The notes under the pieces: model-generated
The model's input: the letters and a program-made list of their open reading frames with translations, nothing else
The model's database searches: none
What the model was told of the DNA's origin: nothing
NCBI GenBank assembly: GCA_027605045.1
Contig: JAQFWX010000031.1
Coordinates: 124,001-188,000, forward strand
Direction: 5' to 3'
DNA: 64,000 nt
Origin: Phallus indusiatus
Taxonomy: Eukaryota; Basidiomycota; Agaricomycetes; Phallales; Phallaceae
Position numbers and translations under genes: made by a program
Part shown: positions 33,238 through 44,488 of the stretch, piece by piece
Position numbering within the stretch: position 1 is the stretch's first letter
How the letters are laid out: every line of letters begins with the position of its first letter

Positions 33238-34583
33238 ATGTTCCCAATACGATATCGCGTTGTCTTCTACTGTTTCTTTGTTGTTTTGGTCATTCAGATA
33301 TGCGTCGCCCAAGACGCTGGAGTAGTGCCCCTCGCTGATAGGCGCATCCCATACGATGAAATAGTACGTTCTCCGTTGTCCTAGGACTATCACCCTCGAC
33401 ATTTATTTTCAATCTTGTTTTACGATTTCAAAGCCTGATAAAGTAGACACCAGCGACGGCCCACGAGGAATTCAAGTCGGCTACAACCGCTGTAACGCCA
33501 CGACCGAAGGCCAGTCTTCTCTATGTCAAACGGCATATGTCAACTCTTTGGACGACTTTTGCATCTGGGGACCTCGCGAACCGAACTCGACCATTGCTGT
33601 AGAAGAAGGTGCGCTCGTGGCGTGGTGCACCCAACCAGGGCGCGGAACGCGTATTATCCCTCCCAACGCGCTACTCGGGGTTCAGTTTATGCGAACGCCG
33701 GATTATTTGCAACTTACTGGGAAAATTGACCAATCATTGATCAATATTGCATCGAATGACACGGGTGGAGGTGGGTATATGCTAGTTGTTTTTCGCGTAA
33801 TTCTCCTCTAAACGCGTTTTTTCGACAGAGGAAGACCCACATGGTGCCGATGGTAGAGGCAATCCTCTTGGATCTCTCGTGTACAGCAATGGTTTCATCG
33901 CAAATGACGGAAATTTGAGCAATTTTCAACAAGTTATTGAATGGCATAAGTCTGTATCGCGCTTATGTTCCTTAAATGCTGACATTTTACTGTGAATTCC
34001 GTTTTAGCTTCCTCGGTGGGAACGTATTCTGCTTCAAAATCTGCGATCCAGCTGAAGCAAACGGTGCGAATTACTGTCAACATATTTATGATCGCATTGG
34101 ATGCGCATACAACGCACCTGCGGCGTATCGAGAGGGCGTATTTGAAAAGTGTCTTGGAGAGAATCAAGATTTTCCAGGTGTTTATACTGGGTCAGATGGT
34201 CAAGGTAAGTCTCAAGGAGTGTATTTCAAGGGTCAGGTGGTTAGACTGACCATTCGATAGTGTCTACGTTCTTTCAACCCCCGGAGTCTTTGGGTCCAAT
34301 CACCAGCATTCCGTATCAACCTCGAATTCCTCCTTCGTCTGATTGCGTTCAGTACAGCAGTGAAGACCTTTATTCCTCTGCAGCTAATTTCTTCCCGAAA
34401 TCAACAACTTCAAATAACCTTACTACTTCAACTGCTTCCATAGAACCAAACCAGATTCCCCTGGCTACGGCCTCCATGAATAACAATGCGGGCGCTAATC
34501 ACGTTCCGTATTCTGCATGGTCTTATTCCAAATTGTATAATCCTATAGGGGTGTTCTTCGTTTTGTGCGTGATGTTTCTTTAA
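33238..34583 (+). CDS. Macrofage-activating-glycoprotein-like secreted protein, 5 exons
   Basis: A secreted, probably GPI-anchored mushroom glycoprotein. Exons 33238-33363, 33434-33770, 33829-33949, 34008-34204 and 34261-34583 join in phase. Signal peptide: residues 1-25 (FYCFFVVLVIQICVA). Mature part: conserved CNATTEGQSSLCQTAYVN, DFCIWGPREPNST, VAWCTQPGRGTRIIP, QFMRTPDYLQLTG, FCFKICDP and CQHIYDRIGCAYNAP with many paired Cys. A Ser/Thr-rich stalk follows, then a C-terminal hydrophobic tail (GVFFVLCVMFL), as in GPI precursors. Family assignment is from remembered basidiomycete MAGP-type proteins; the biochemical role is not established. Intact. Confidence 0.8.
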
Positions 34584-35056
34584 ACTCTTTAGTTGTTTGT
34601 CGGTGGTGAAAAAGTCTAGTAATCGGTACTGTCAGCGTTTGTAAACTATGGCAGTATTGCTTCGGTTATAAAATAAATGGGGTTGCTTGACCCTAGAAAC
34701 GTTTTATATTTACTCTCGAATTACTTATGACTTCAAACCGGAGAGTAAAGAACTTTCTTTTTTCCCCGTGTTCGGGGCGTGGTGTGCAAGTGCCTGTTTG
34801 ATTACATGTATGGACGATGGACGTTATGGACGATGGTGAGTAATTGTGTCAACTCTACTATCTTGGGGATTGTAATTGCCAATTTGAAAGAAATTTCATG
34901 TGCTTGATGCACGGAACGTGGTGATGAGAGTATTGTCGGCACCTTTTATTTCCACAGTATTTAGGGGTACCACTGGCACTGTGCCAAAGCTGATACCCAC
35001 ATCCCAATCTTAAGCCTCACTATTAGCTTCACTCTTAACATTAACCAACCCCAACT
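34584..35056. other. Intergenic, promoter of the right-hand F-box gene
   Basis: Noncoding spacer between the glycoprotein gene and the next F-box gene. It contains a tandem ATGGACGATGG / TATGGACGATGG pair near 34810-34835 and an AACATTAACCAACC leader before the ATG. No gene seen. Confidence 0.45.
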
Positions 35057-35956
35057 ATGCTTGACCGTGTTCCTTACGAGCTCTTCAGGGAAATAGTCAA
35101 GTTCTCATACGTTAAAGATTCATCTATTACTTCTTTCGACTTTGACGAGACCGTTCTACCTCCAATCAAGGCGACGCATGTTTGTCGTTCGTGGAGGGCT
35201 GCGCTTCTATCCGACGCAGCTCTTTGGTCTTGCATCAAACCCAAAGTCACCCCATCGTACTCCCAAGAACTGAAAGAAATTCTCTCTCGATCCCGTACGG
35301 CCCCTTTGACCGTGCTTATCGAACACAAATACGAGTTGCGTAATGCATGGCTTATTGTTGAGCTAGAAATCACACTTTCTGTCGTTGCCCAAGAAATGTA
35401 CAGATGTCGACAACTCCAAATAATTGTAACGAAGCAATTGGCACCTTTTATCTCTCGTTTCTTTAACCGGTCTGCTCCTATGCTGCGCACGTTCTATCTC
35501 GAAGTCGTCGGAGATGACGGCAGCTTAGCGCAAAGGGGTATGCTTAAAGGAATCTATGGTGTCTTATTTTCGGGAGAGGCACTGCCTCGTCTTCAACATG
35601 TACATCTTCAAGTTGCCGCCGGCTTGAACGATCTTCAATTATCTCTACTCGTTGACTTGACCACCCTTCGTCTTCGGTTTGTCTCCAGCGCGACCATCGA
35701 TGGAGACATATTGCTGGGGATCTTTCAATCATCACCGCGCCTTCGCGTACTTGACATCGAGTTGTCGCCCTTTCGAAAGCCAAAAATCGTTTGGTCAACG
35801 ACTTACTGTGATCACCAAATTCCGATGCCATATTTACGAGAATTGTCACTTCGAGGTAGTTGCTCGATCGATATCGTAGATTTTGTTCTGGGACATCTCA
35901 CGTTTCCGACGAAGGACGTCAAGTTCAATATCATGTGCGACGATCTTCTGATGTGA
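35057..35956 (+). CDS. F-box/LRR-like protein, copy E, truncated N-terminal part, 299 aa
   Basis: It begins MLDRVPYELFREIVKFSY, has PPIKATHVCRSWRAALLSDAALW at residues about 35-58, then LRR-like strands to VDFVLGHLTFPTKDVKFNIMCDDLL, where it stops at TGA. In other family members this position continues into about 200 further residues; here those residues lie at 36206-36970 after about 250 bp of noncoding sequence. The inserted stretch resembles the family's own 3' flank (repeats at 37020-37190 and 60735-60910), so this half may now end with its own 3' UTR as a short F-box protein. Confidence 0.65.
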   Translation: MLDRVPYELFREIVKFSYVKDSSITSFDFDETVLPPIKATHVCRSWRAALLSDAALWSCIKPKVTPSYSQELKEILSRSRTAPLTVLIEHKYELRNAWLIVELEITLSVVAQEMYRCRQLQIIVTKQLAPFISRFFNRSAPMLRTFYLEVVGDDGSLAQRGMLKGIYGVLFSGEALPRLQHVHLQVAAGLNDLQLSLLVDLTTLRLRFVSSATIDGDILLGIFQSSPRLRVLDIELSPFRKPKIVWSTTYCDHQIPMPYLRELSLRGSCSIDIVDFVLGHLTFPTKDVKFNIMCDDLLM

Positions 35957-36205
35957 TCCGCGACGGGCTACACATGGAAAGTCCCGAAACGCGCGATATT
36001 ACCGAGTCACGTTACACAACGCGTGGCTTCATTGTTCAGAAACTGTATATATACCAAACACCATTATCTACAATAAACAACTGATTTCCCCCCCAATTTC
36101 CCTCTATTTTCATACACACACAGTCGCTGGTTCCCGTATCTTTCCTGCCACACTCCTGAGGCGCTCTCTTCACTTCATACCAGGATTTCGGATTCAAAGC
36201 CTTTA
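35957..36205 (+). repeat. F-box 3'-flank-like sequence inside copy E
   Basis: Noncoding, AT-rich with CTGTATATATACC and a downstream TTTCCTGCCAC...CTGAGGCGC stretch. It resembles 37050-37190 and 60770-60910, which follow complete F-box genes. It separates the two halves of copy E. Confidence 0.55.
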
Positions 36206-36970
36206 TTGCACCTCCTTTCTCATCGCCATCTCACATTTTTATCGATCATCTTCGACTACCCTGGACCTGGATTATTATACCTCGAATTCTCCGAAAAGAT
36301 GGGCGAAGGTCTCGCGGCGGCAGGTTCAGTTTTCAAAATAACGTACCATAAAACTCCAAGCCCGAGTCGTGATTCCCCTCTGGATCAACTGCCAAACTTC
36401 CTTCGTACATTCAATTTATCAGATATCACCCACATGTGTCTCGGAGGTATCTCGTTCAAACCGGTTTTTCTTCAAAGCATTCTATATTCGCTGGAAAATT
36501 TGGAGTATTTGCGCGTCGTGCATCGTGGAAATTGGGACGAGGATCCTCCTTTATCTGGCTCTTCACTTTTTAGGCCATACTTGACGGCACTAATTCCTCG
36601 AGACCTTGACACTGAAACAGGGGACGATTTTTCAGATTCGGAAACGGAAACGGAAACGGAAACAGAGACTAGCCAAGTACAATCGTCACGGTTCCCCTGC
36701 CCTTCGTTGCGTACGCTCGAAGCGCTGTTCTTAGATCGTTCCGCCCATTTGCCACTGGCAGTGAAATTGGACGAAGCTTATGTCAGAGCGCTCGTGCGCT
36801 GTTCAAAGATTCGAAGACAAGCGGGGCATCCATTTAAATATTGTTGCGTGCGCAAACAGTTTACACGGAGATTTGTAAGCGAAGGCTATATGCGCCGTTC
36901 CTTACGGCTAGGCGACTTTGAGGTACTAATAGGCTATATTTTCTATTTTTTACCTTTTATTTCCCCTTAG
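36206..36970 (+). pseudogene. F-box/LRR-like protein, copy E, C-terminal part
   Basis: Continuation of copy E: LLHLLSHRHLTFLSII matches the LLHFL...RRLSLLS segment of the paralogs. It is followed by LSDITHMCLGGIS, an acidic repeat ETETETETE from tandem GGAAAC units near 36642-36664, and PCPSLRTLEALF...GHPFKYCCV. The frame is open but without its own F-box start, so it is probably a decayed half or a separate leucine-rich fragment. The end has lost the usual terminal Trp/Val residues and runs into VLIGYIFYFLPFISP. Confidence 0.6.
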
Positions 36971-37695
36971 TCTCACTTTTATTTGAAATTCACATTTCTT
37001 ATTTTACCTTTCCAATCACCTTTTAGTTCCATTTTCCTGGAACATATATTTACAAACTGTATATATATAAAACTACCTTTTCGACACACAAAGAACAACG
37101 ACTTTTATGCCCCCATCATGATTTCCCTCTGAGCACACAACACCGATTCCCTTTCCTTCCCTGCCTACCTCCTGACGGCGCACATGAATATATAGCCAAT
37201 TGCCAGGAAACTCTGACTCGGGGTTCGAGTTTCGCGGATAATATTGAGGCATCGTTCAAGTTGCTTGAAGTTCATGAGGGGTTTTCCGCTGAAGTTATTC
37301 GGTCGGTTGGTTAAGGATAAAGACAATGATGTTATTCGTTATGCGTCCCCGAAATATGATCAATTCAGTTTTTCTTTGTATACAGACACTCGACGTCGTG
37401 TCCGTGCCTAGGATACATACTTGCGTTATGATTGCGCTTACCACTGAAAAAGGTTCCAAAGACCAATAATCGAGATACGATGTTAAACGGTCAATACACG
37501 ATACCTAAAGCATTCCTACAACGTCAATGTTCAACGAAAAAATAGCTATTGGCTCGATTTCGGCTGACGTGGATAATACAACAAACATGCGGACTACATT
37601 TAAATCTACATAACATCGGTGCAGAGACGAAAATCATTTCATGGATAGCTAAGAAGCGACGACCCGAGGAGCAATCGTATACGAGTTTCGCCTTC
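36971..37695. repeat. 3' flank repeat and spacer
   Basis: It contains the block GTTCCATTTTCCTGGAAC at 37026-37043, repeated at 60742-60759 after another F-box gene, and the CTGTATATATATAAAAC and CTGACGGCGCAC blocks. The rest, before the aminopeptidase 2 stop, is noncoding. Confidence 0.55.
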
Positions 37696-40600
37696 TTAAG
37701 GAATTCCTGCTTCGACTGAATTATTCTTCTTCCATTCCTTAAGCCAATCCTTGACTTCATCCTTACTTCTCTGAGGAAGGAGTCAGAAGATAGAACATTT
37801 TTTTGTTTTTTTTCCTAGACTCACTTCGGACCACTTTGCTTTAGCGCGAACGATATCCAATGTTTGGCCTAGTGTAAAATTGAGCTTGGACGTGTCTTTA
37901 TTTTTGAAATAATCTTCTAATTCTTGAGCGTCTTGCAAAGTTGCCATCACGTTGGGTAAAGACTGAAGAAGAGAAGAAAAGCTGAGCGTTCCTTCTAATT
38001 TCTTTGCAAGCTAGAAATGTGAGAAGTTTGGGTTGGTTGTTAGATTATGTCACGAAACCGCTCCATTCGTGAGAGAAACCACTTCACTTCATCATAGTTT
38101 GCAATGAAGAAATTGAACAGTTTCTAAAAACAAGATGAATATAATAGAGCAGTTCCCCGCAAATGATTGGCATATACCTTTCCAATCTTTCTGTTCGTCG
38201 AAGCTCCCGCCAAGAGATTTTGAATAGTCTAGCACAACGTTAGCGCGTCTTTTAGTAGATTATCAATAAAAAGAGATTACATTCGCCGGGGCAGAGTGAA
38301 GAATGAAATCAAAAGTTTCTTCAATTAACGCCGGACCATGAGTGCTGGTTATGCCGGCAATGGCCGCGGTCTGAATGGTAGAACTCGTGGAATGAAGGAA
38401 TGCTTTCTTCAATTCTTCCCATTCCCGTCTACCTCCGTGTTTGCTTGCCTATGAGCCCCATCAGTGAAAAGTATGCGTGCTTCATATCTGAGCAATTCAC
38501 GTACAATGGAAAAGGTGATTTTGACAAGATCAGGCGGTACATGAGAATCCGAACCCGTCGTCAAGTAAATCTCGAACCACTCCTGTAATTTCCGGACAAC
38601 TCTAATAACACATAGTTGAGGAAAAAGGCCAAAAAGAGTATACGTGACATACTCGGGTAAACCATTATTTGCTGCTGCACCGATCACGGTGGTCCGTAGC
38701 TTTATGATGTCGGATGATTCTCCAGGAGGATACTCATATCCTAGTCGTCTGGAAAGTGGGGCTATCAAAGTCTATAATAAAAAAAGAGAATAAGGGTTTA
38801 AACTGCTACTGGCAGGGAACGCGAATTACCCTTAAAAAGTCTTGCAAATCGTCCTTGTCTACCTCGTCAAGGCGACTCTGACTGACAAGGGAAATTTGGC
38901 TTATTATACTTTCCCATACTAGGTCTTGGAACCAAGTGTTAATCGGAATAATATCGAGACAAAGAGCCAGCTTACATTCGTTCTCAGATCCAAGCTTGTC
39001 TATGAAGCTTAAGACACTACTAGTCGTGGAATAGCCGGAAGTAGCGAGAGCCATCGCATCGTTCAGAATCCCCAGGCGATCGACCACTGTGAGAATAGAG
39101 TTCTGAGAAGCAGCTTCTTCGCCGAGTTTAATCATGTGTTCAGGAGGATAAAAGACACGATCTAGGACAAAATCGGTTATCCTGATCGTGCAAACAGTTC
39201 TGCGATTTTGGCATACAAAAACCAGTCGAATCAGCGTTTAACTTCCACATGAGGCTGGTATCAAGTTTGTAAGTTGTCTCTCTCGTAGTAAGTAACGTGT
39301 GATTATCAATGCATTTTTTGCCTTCCGAGTCGACGGTTAGGACGCTTAAGGGGATATGCCTGAATTTTGATTACGACAGACTCTGAGTCATTAAAGAGAA
39401 AAACGAAACGGAAGTGAAAGAATTACAGACCAAATTGTTTGATTATCCTCTTCTTCCGCCTTTCCCCCGATAAAGAATCTATCCTGACGAATATGAATAC
39501 CTTCTTTCGTTTCGGTAACAGTTAAGACTGGATAACCAGTCTTGGTTTGATTGTTCATTAGAGAATCAACACATCTAATTTGAAATGTTTTACATGCCTT
39601 TAATATCCAATTATGCATTAACGCGTTTATGTCCCGTCCTGCATTTCATTTATAAACGACATTCATGATATTGTGAAACGAGAAAACGTACCCGTAGCCT
39701 CTTGTATGCCAGCCCAAAGATCCTCTGCGACGGTATTACTGTATAGATTATTCTTCAAATAGATCGACACTCCTCTAAGAAAATCTTCCTCTCCTGTGTA
39801 CACTGAGAGCATGCGGAGGACTGATGAACGAAGGCTTTAGTGCCAGAAGTAAGACTTAAATTGAACGATGGGATACGAACTAGAAGCGGCTTTGGAGTAA
39901 GACAAAGGATCGAAAATCTTCAAATAAAACAATGAGATATTAATACTATCAGGTTGAAAATGCATATACTTGGCCAACGTTGGCAGCGTTGGGAACAGGT
40001 ACATGAACAGGATGAGAAGACGGTCTAGCATCCAATGACAACGCCTTCGTTGTATGGCTATTGTAAAAACTAGAATAAACTTTCCATTCTGGGAATAACC
40101 TAAGTTATCACGTTCAGAGATTTGATTCTACGTCAAATACGTTGATAGAAACCGAACTTGTTCATAACAACCACTTCGCCCATAAGAGTCGCGAAACCTA
40201 CGAACCGTCATGAGTGAGGCTGCTACTTATAATCCGATAATGATGGCATTAATTACCTTCATTCAACCAAATATTATCCCACCATTCCATTGTAGCGATA
40301 TTCCCGAACCCTTGCGTTTTAGTGAGCCAGGGGATCGCAGCACCAAAACAACGAAAGGCGTACACATATGTGCTATCTGTCATTTTTCATTTTATTCTCA
40401 GAGCGTAAAATGAGCAACCTAGAAAACAAAGCATACCTCGTGACTCTGAAGATCGGCGATAGTCTTCTTTGAGGCCAGGTCGACTCGTTGAGGGTCTACC
40501 AGGAGCATATTCGCGCTTCCTGTAATCAAACCCTAACAAAGCAACGGTCGAAGAGAAACTGAGTGGGCATATATACTATGTCCGAATCGTCTTACCCAGT

Positions 40601-41849
40601 TCTCCATCCCGCCATACCCATCATGTACCTTGACATTTCAAACTCGAATGGACGATATGGATTCACTGAGACGAACGTACCACGAGCGTGTCCAACTTTG
40701 GCAATGCAAATTCAATATCAAAAACCTTTTCGTAATCAACCAGCGCTTTAGCCTTGATATCCAAAGCAAACTACGCATGATTGTGATGTGGGATCCTTTT
40801 TAAATGCTTGAAAATACATACCTGAGCTTGATCAATGACGTCCTCGGTCCCTGTTCCATTGTGAAATAAGACCGCGGACGAAAGAAACTGCCAGACGTTG
40901 ATTACCGTATATCCTTAGAGGTCGTACCTTCCCGCTTAAAGGACTTGTATAAGAACTTTCTAAGAACTTGAATTCTCCGTTAGCGAAAACCACAATGTAA
41001 GTAGACATCTGTTGTTATCACCACTATCAGAGTTGATATATTGAGTACAATCAAGACTACCTTGGGCGTTGTCTCAAACCGGGTTAATTTCCAACCTTCG
41101 TAGTTTCCATCCTCAAACAAGTTAGCATGGTGACCTGGGGTAATTGCGTCCTCGGATATAGCTGGCATATTGGCTAAACTGACGGTGTTGGTCTTGGATA
41201 TCATAGTTACAGCGAACGTGGCCTTCAGGGCAGGTTCGTCCCAGCAAGGAAAAGCAGTACGAGCAGCGGTCGCCTGGTAGAGGCTGAGTAAATGGAGTGA
41301 AAAAGGGTTGCTGGATTACCTGGAATTGTGTAAGAGCGTAGTGACGTTCTTTGTTTTGGATATTATATCTCGAGTAGTAATATCCTACGATTTGTTTGAA
41401 CGATGATTATACGTATTGAGATGGGTACTGTACATACCTTGCATGTTATTCAACAACTGATTTCTATAAAGAATAGATAGCCTGGCCTTGTCTCCTTTCT
41501 TGAAAGGGGATGGAAGAATCAGAGTCGCTCTCTCGTTTTCTTCGTCGAGCGTAAGATTGGCTAGATCAACTGGCGTTGGTTTATCGTCGAGCTTGGAGAC
41601 ATAGATATTCTCTATAATGAGCTTCGAAGAGTTGAATGTGAATGAATTAGTGTCAGCATTGACGTTGATGCTTGAAATAATTATTAGCTCGAGCACGGGG
41701 CAGAGAAAGGGCACATCATACTAAATAGAAACGAATCCTCGATATTCGAATTTGTCGAGGTCAGTTTTAAGCGTAAGATCATAGTGGACCGGCCTAGCTT
41801 CAGTAGGAAGCCTATACTGTGTCGGAGATTCAGTTGGGAGACTAGACAT
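37696..41849 (-). CDS. M1-family zinc aminopeptidase, copy 2, about 27 exons
   Basis: Inverted paralog of copy 1 with the same exon plan. It starts MSSLPTESPTQYRLPTEARP at 41849 (an upstream in-frame Met at 41966 would add 39 residues and is less likely). Landmarks: [17 protein letters not shown] near 41240, the [11 protein letters not shown] region near 40590, HEIAHMW split by an intron (HExxH, about 40370-40440), [12 protein letters not shown] near 40180-40270 and the terminal exon [16 protein letters not shown] ending TAA at 37696. Phases agree where checked. The intron at 39541-39597 starts GC in the context AAG|GCATGT, whereas copy 1 has GT there. Peptide trimming in the cytosol is the likely role. 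Confidence 0.87.
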
Positions 41850-43262
41850 GGGGGGAGTGGTGATGGGGGTGTGACTTGTATGCGGTTCCGAGTTTGTCTT
41901 ATATACTCGCAGAAGCGCGTGTATACTTTTTGAGCCTGCGAAGGAGCGATTACTGCTCATAAGCATCAGTAACGCTTACTCCGATAGCCCTACAATTTGA
42001 TGGATTCCATAATAGATCATGTGATCAACTGGACTATGGAATGATGCACTCGTCCACTCGGAAGACCTTTTAATAATAGAATTACTTTTCGGACACGGCG
42101 AGAATAATCCTGCACGCAGGCCGAAAGCTCCAAAGGTTTAAAGAACAAGGTTTTTAAAAGTAGGTTTGGAAGCGCCATTGACTCGTCCTTCTAGCTTGTT
42201 GTCCAATTTCTAAGCCATCGTGACTGTGATAAACTGACTGCGTCGGTACGAGACTTTTATTGAGCGTTCAAATTCAAGCTTCAAATCACGTGTTCCTCAT
42301 ACGAGAGTGTGGTAAATCTGTTAATGAGTCATTGTAATTTGTTGATTCATACCTAGGTAAACCAACTTACTATGGCCAATAATGCAGGAATTCTTTTTAC
42401 TGCAGCCCGTAAAAGTACTTGAAAGTTGGGCGTGACCTGAGCTTAGATATGTTTTTAACTTTTTCCCGACCTTGTTGTTCGTGTCAGTATAGTTCCTAAT
42501 AGCCTACAAAGCAGTCAAACTCGAATATTAGATGTCCATGCTCTTGACAATCACTAACTGTCTTTTATGTTGACGAAATCATGGATCTGAGAAGACCAGA
42601 CATGTTTGTACAAGAGAAGATATTTCTCATTCATGCTATCCGTACCTCAGGATGGTGGGAAGGAGCAAAAAGGAAACGTGTTACGCGTCGTGACAGCGGG
42701 TTGTGGGGGCCTTGAGAATTTAATGCGCGAGCAACCGCGCTTATGCGGCTTACCCTGAAAAAGATATTTACAACAAGCAAACCCCCGTTTATGAGTAAGG
42801 TAAGGCTTCAAAAATGAATTCAATACAATGTACAATGTATCATAAAGACGTTTGTAGCAGCTAGCTAATATATAGTTTTTTCATATGATATCAGAGGTGA
42901 CTCTGCCACAGTACTACATACTTCGCAACTTTTGTTTTATGAAAAATTTTTTGATCATTAGAGCTATATTTCGAGCCGTACTAGTATATTTACAAGTTCT
43001 AGCGTTCTTTTATTTTAAAGCCTGCGCATTGCGACACTTAATTTGGTCAGAATATATCATTAAATCACTTCTCACTATTTTTACATCAAAATACTTTAAA
43101 CTAACTAGAGTTTGAATGATGCAAATTACACCACAGACTGAATTTATACAGCCATTATGCTGACGCGGTAAGGTTGCGCGGGCAATTCCCATAGCCCGTG
43201 TTGTGGGTGGGAGTGGGTGAGCACACCCTTCTCTGCTAAAGCCTAACGCAACGACCTTCAAA
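41850..43262. other. Intergenic with F-box promoter box at the right end
   Basis: AT-rich, about 1.4 kb, no supported gene. The last 65 bases carry the conserved upstream box described for the right-hand F-box genes. Confidence 0.5.
43198..43262 (+). promoter_or_regulatory. Conserved F-box promoter box
   Basis: GTGTTGTGGGTGGGAGTGGG followed by a TAACGCAACGAC block ending just before the ATG. Near-identical boxes occur at about 61328 and 63805, the same distance from the start codons. Confidence 0.55.
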
Positions 43263-43998
43263 ATGCTCGATCGTGTCCCATACGAAGCCTTCAGTAATAT
43301 TATCAAGTTGTCGTATCAGAGTCCCTCATCTCTCGCTGCTACATTCGACGCCGAAGAGACAAACCGACCTCCCATTGAGGCAACCCATGTTTGTCGTTCG
43401 TGGAGGACTGCACTACTGTCCGACCCAACAATGTGGACCAGCATCGAGGTGGATTTCACTGGGAAAAACCCAGACAAACTGAACGAAATGATCTCTCGGT
43501 CTGGTTCTGCCTCTTTGGACGTCTATATTGAACAAGATTCCATCGATCCGGAGGACCCGCCTCAATTTGTTGATTTGACGAATATACTTTCTCATATCCA
43601 CAGAATTCGGAACCTCTATATTCTCATCGGAGAGACACTTATCGACGTCGTCTTTCGCCTCCTCAGGCAGCCTGCCCCTAGGCTACAAAGACTCCATTTT
43701 CAACTCATCGAGCTCCCAGATGAACTCTCAGATGAGCGAGAAAACTCCGAGAAGCTTATCGGATTTTATTTCTTGGAAGTGCTCCACACCTCAAACATTT
43801 ATCACTTCAAATCTCCGCCGGTCTCAAAGAACTTCAATCCGTTTCTGTGCTCAAGGACCTGACAAGACTTCACCTTTCGTTTATTTCCAGCATGATCATT
43901 GACGGTGATATTCTCCTCATCATTCTTCGTTCGTCGCCATGCATTCAGGTTCTTGAAATGCTATGGACAGTTTTTGGTTCCGGTAATGCTGGTACTAT
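43263..43998 (+). pseudogene. F-box/LRR-like protein, copy F, 5' part (split by a 15.5-kb insertion)
   Basis: It begins MLDRVPYEAFSNIIKLSYQ with PPIEATHVCRSWRTALLSDPTMW, then LRR-like sequence. A frameshift around 43720-43740, compared with the paralog at 61402-63215, changes frame; the downstream frame (LKDLTRLHLSFISS...) continues to GGTACTAT at 43998. The gene then resumes at 59518. So one older frameshift and one large insertion disrupt it. Confidence 0.8.
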
Positions 43999-44007
43999 GT
44001 ATCACAA

Positions 44008-44056
44008 CCGCGGGGACGGGTTGGCTGGGCCCCGGCTTATGTAACCGTCCCCGCCT
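44008..44056. repeat. GC-rich hairpin at the left end of the composite element
   Basis: GCGGGGACGG and CCGTCCCCGC form a perfect 10-bp inverted repeat around a 25-nt loop, within about 10 bases of the left junction. The right end has its own 14-bp palindrome. Confidence 0.7.
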
Positions 44057-44186
44057 GGTGACCCCGTAAGCGCCCGTCTCGATCAACCGGGACCAATCCC
44101 AGCATGCCCATTGGCTGGCAGGTCGGATTGGCACCCCGCCAGAAAGGACGAAAGCGTGCCGCGATCGTGCTGGTGACCTGTGATCG
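44055..44186. repeat. Left subterminal CTGGTGACC motifs
   Basis: CTGGTGACCCCG at 44055-44066 and CTGGTGACCTGTGATCG at 44170-44186. The first recurs in direct orientation at the right end (59408-59419). The second recurs in inverted orientation at 59429-59445 with one mismatch. Likely recombinase-binding sites. Confidence 0.6.
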
Positions 44187-44488
44187 TGCGCTGCCTTTCG
44201 TACCAAATCCTGTACTTTCGTCCGTCTCTAGCTTGCTCTCAATTCGATGTTGATGTTTTTTCTCTCTTTTCTATTCTTTTCGCGTGTGAACTAGTGAAGA
44301 AACAACCAGCTATCAAATTCGACCTTGAAGCTTTGAAGTGCGGTGGCGATTTCTTTCAACGTCCGTGAGATTGACAAGAAAGAGTAGATGGAAGTATGGT
44401 TTACCCCGAAAGGGGGAAGAGAAAGTGCATCTTTGCGTCTTCTTCCATTCTTTCAACATTCGAGCTCACTGACTGTTCACATTAGAGA

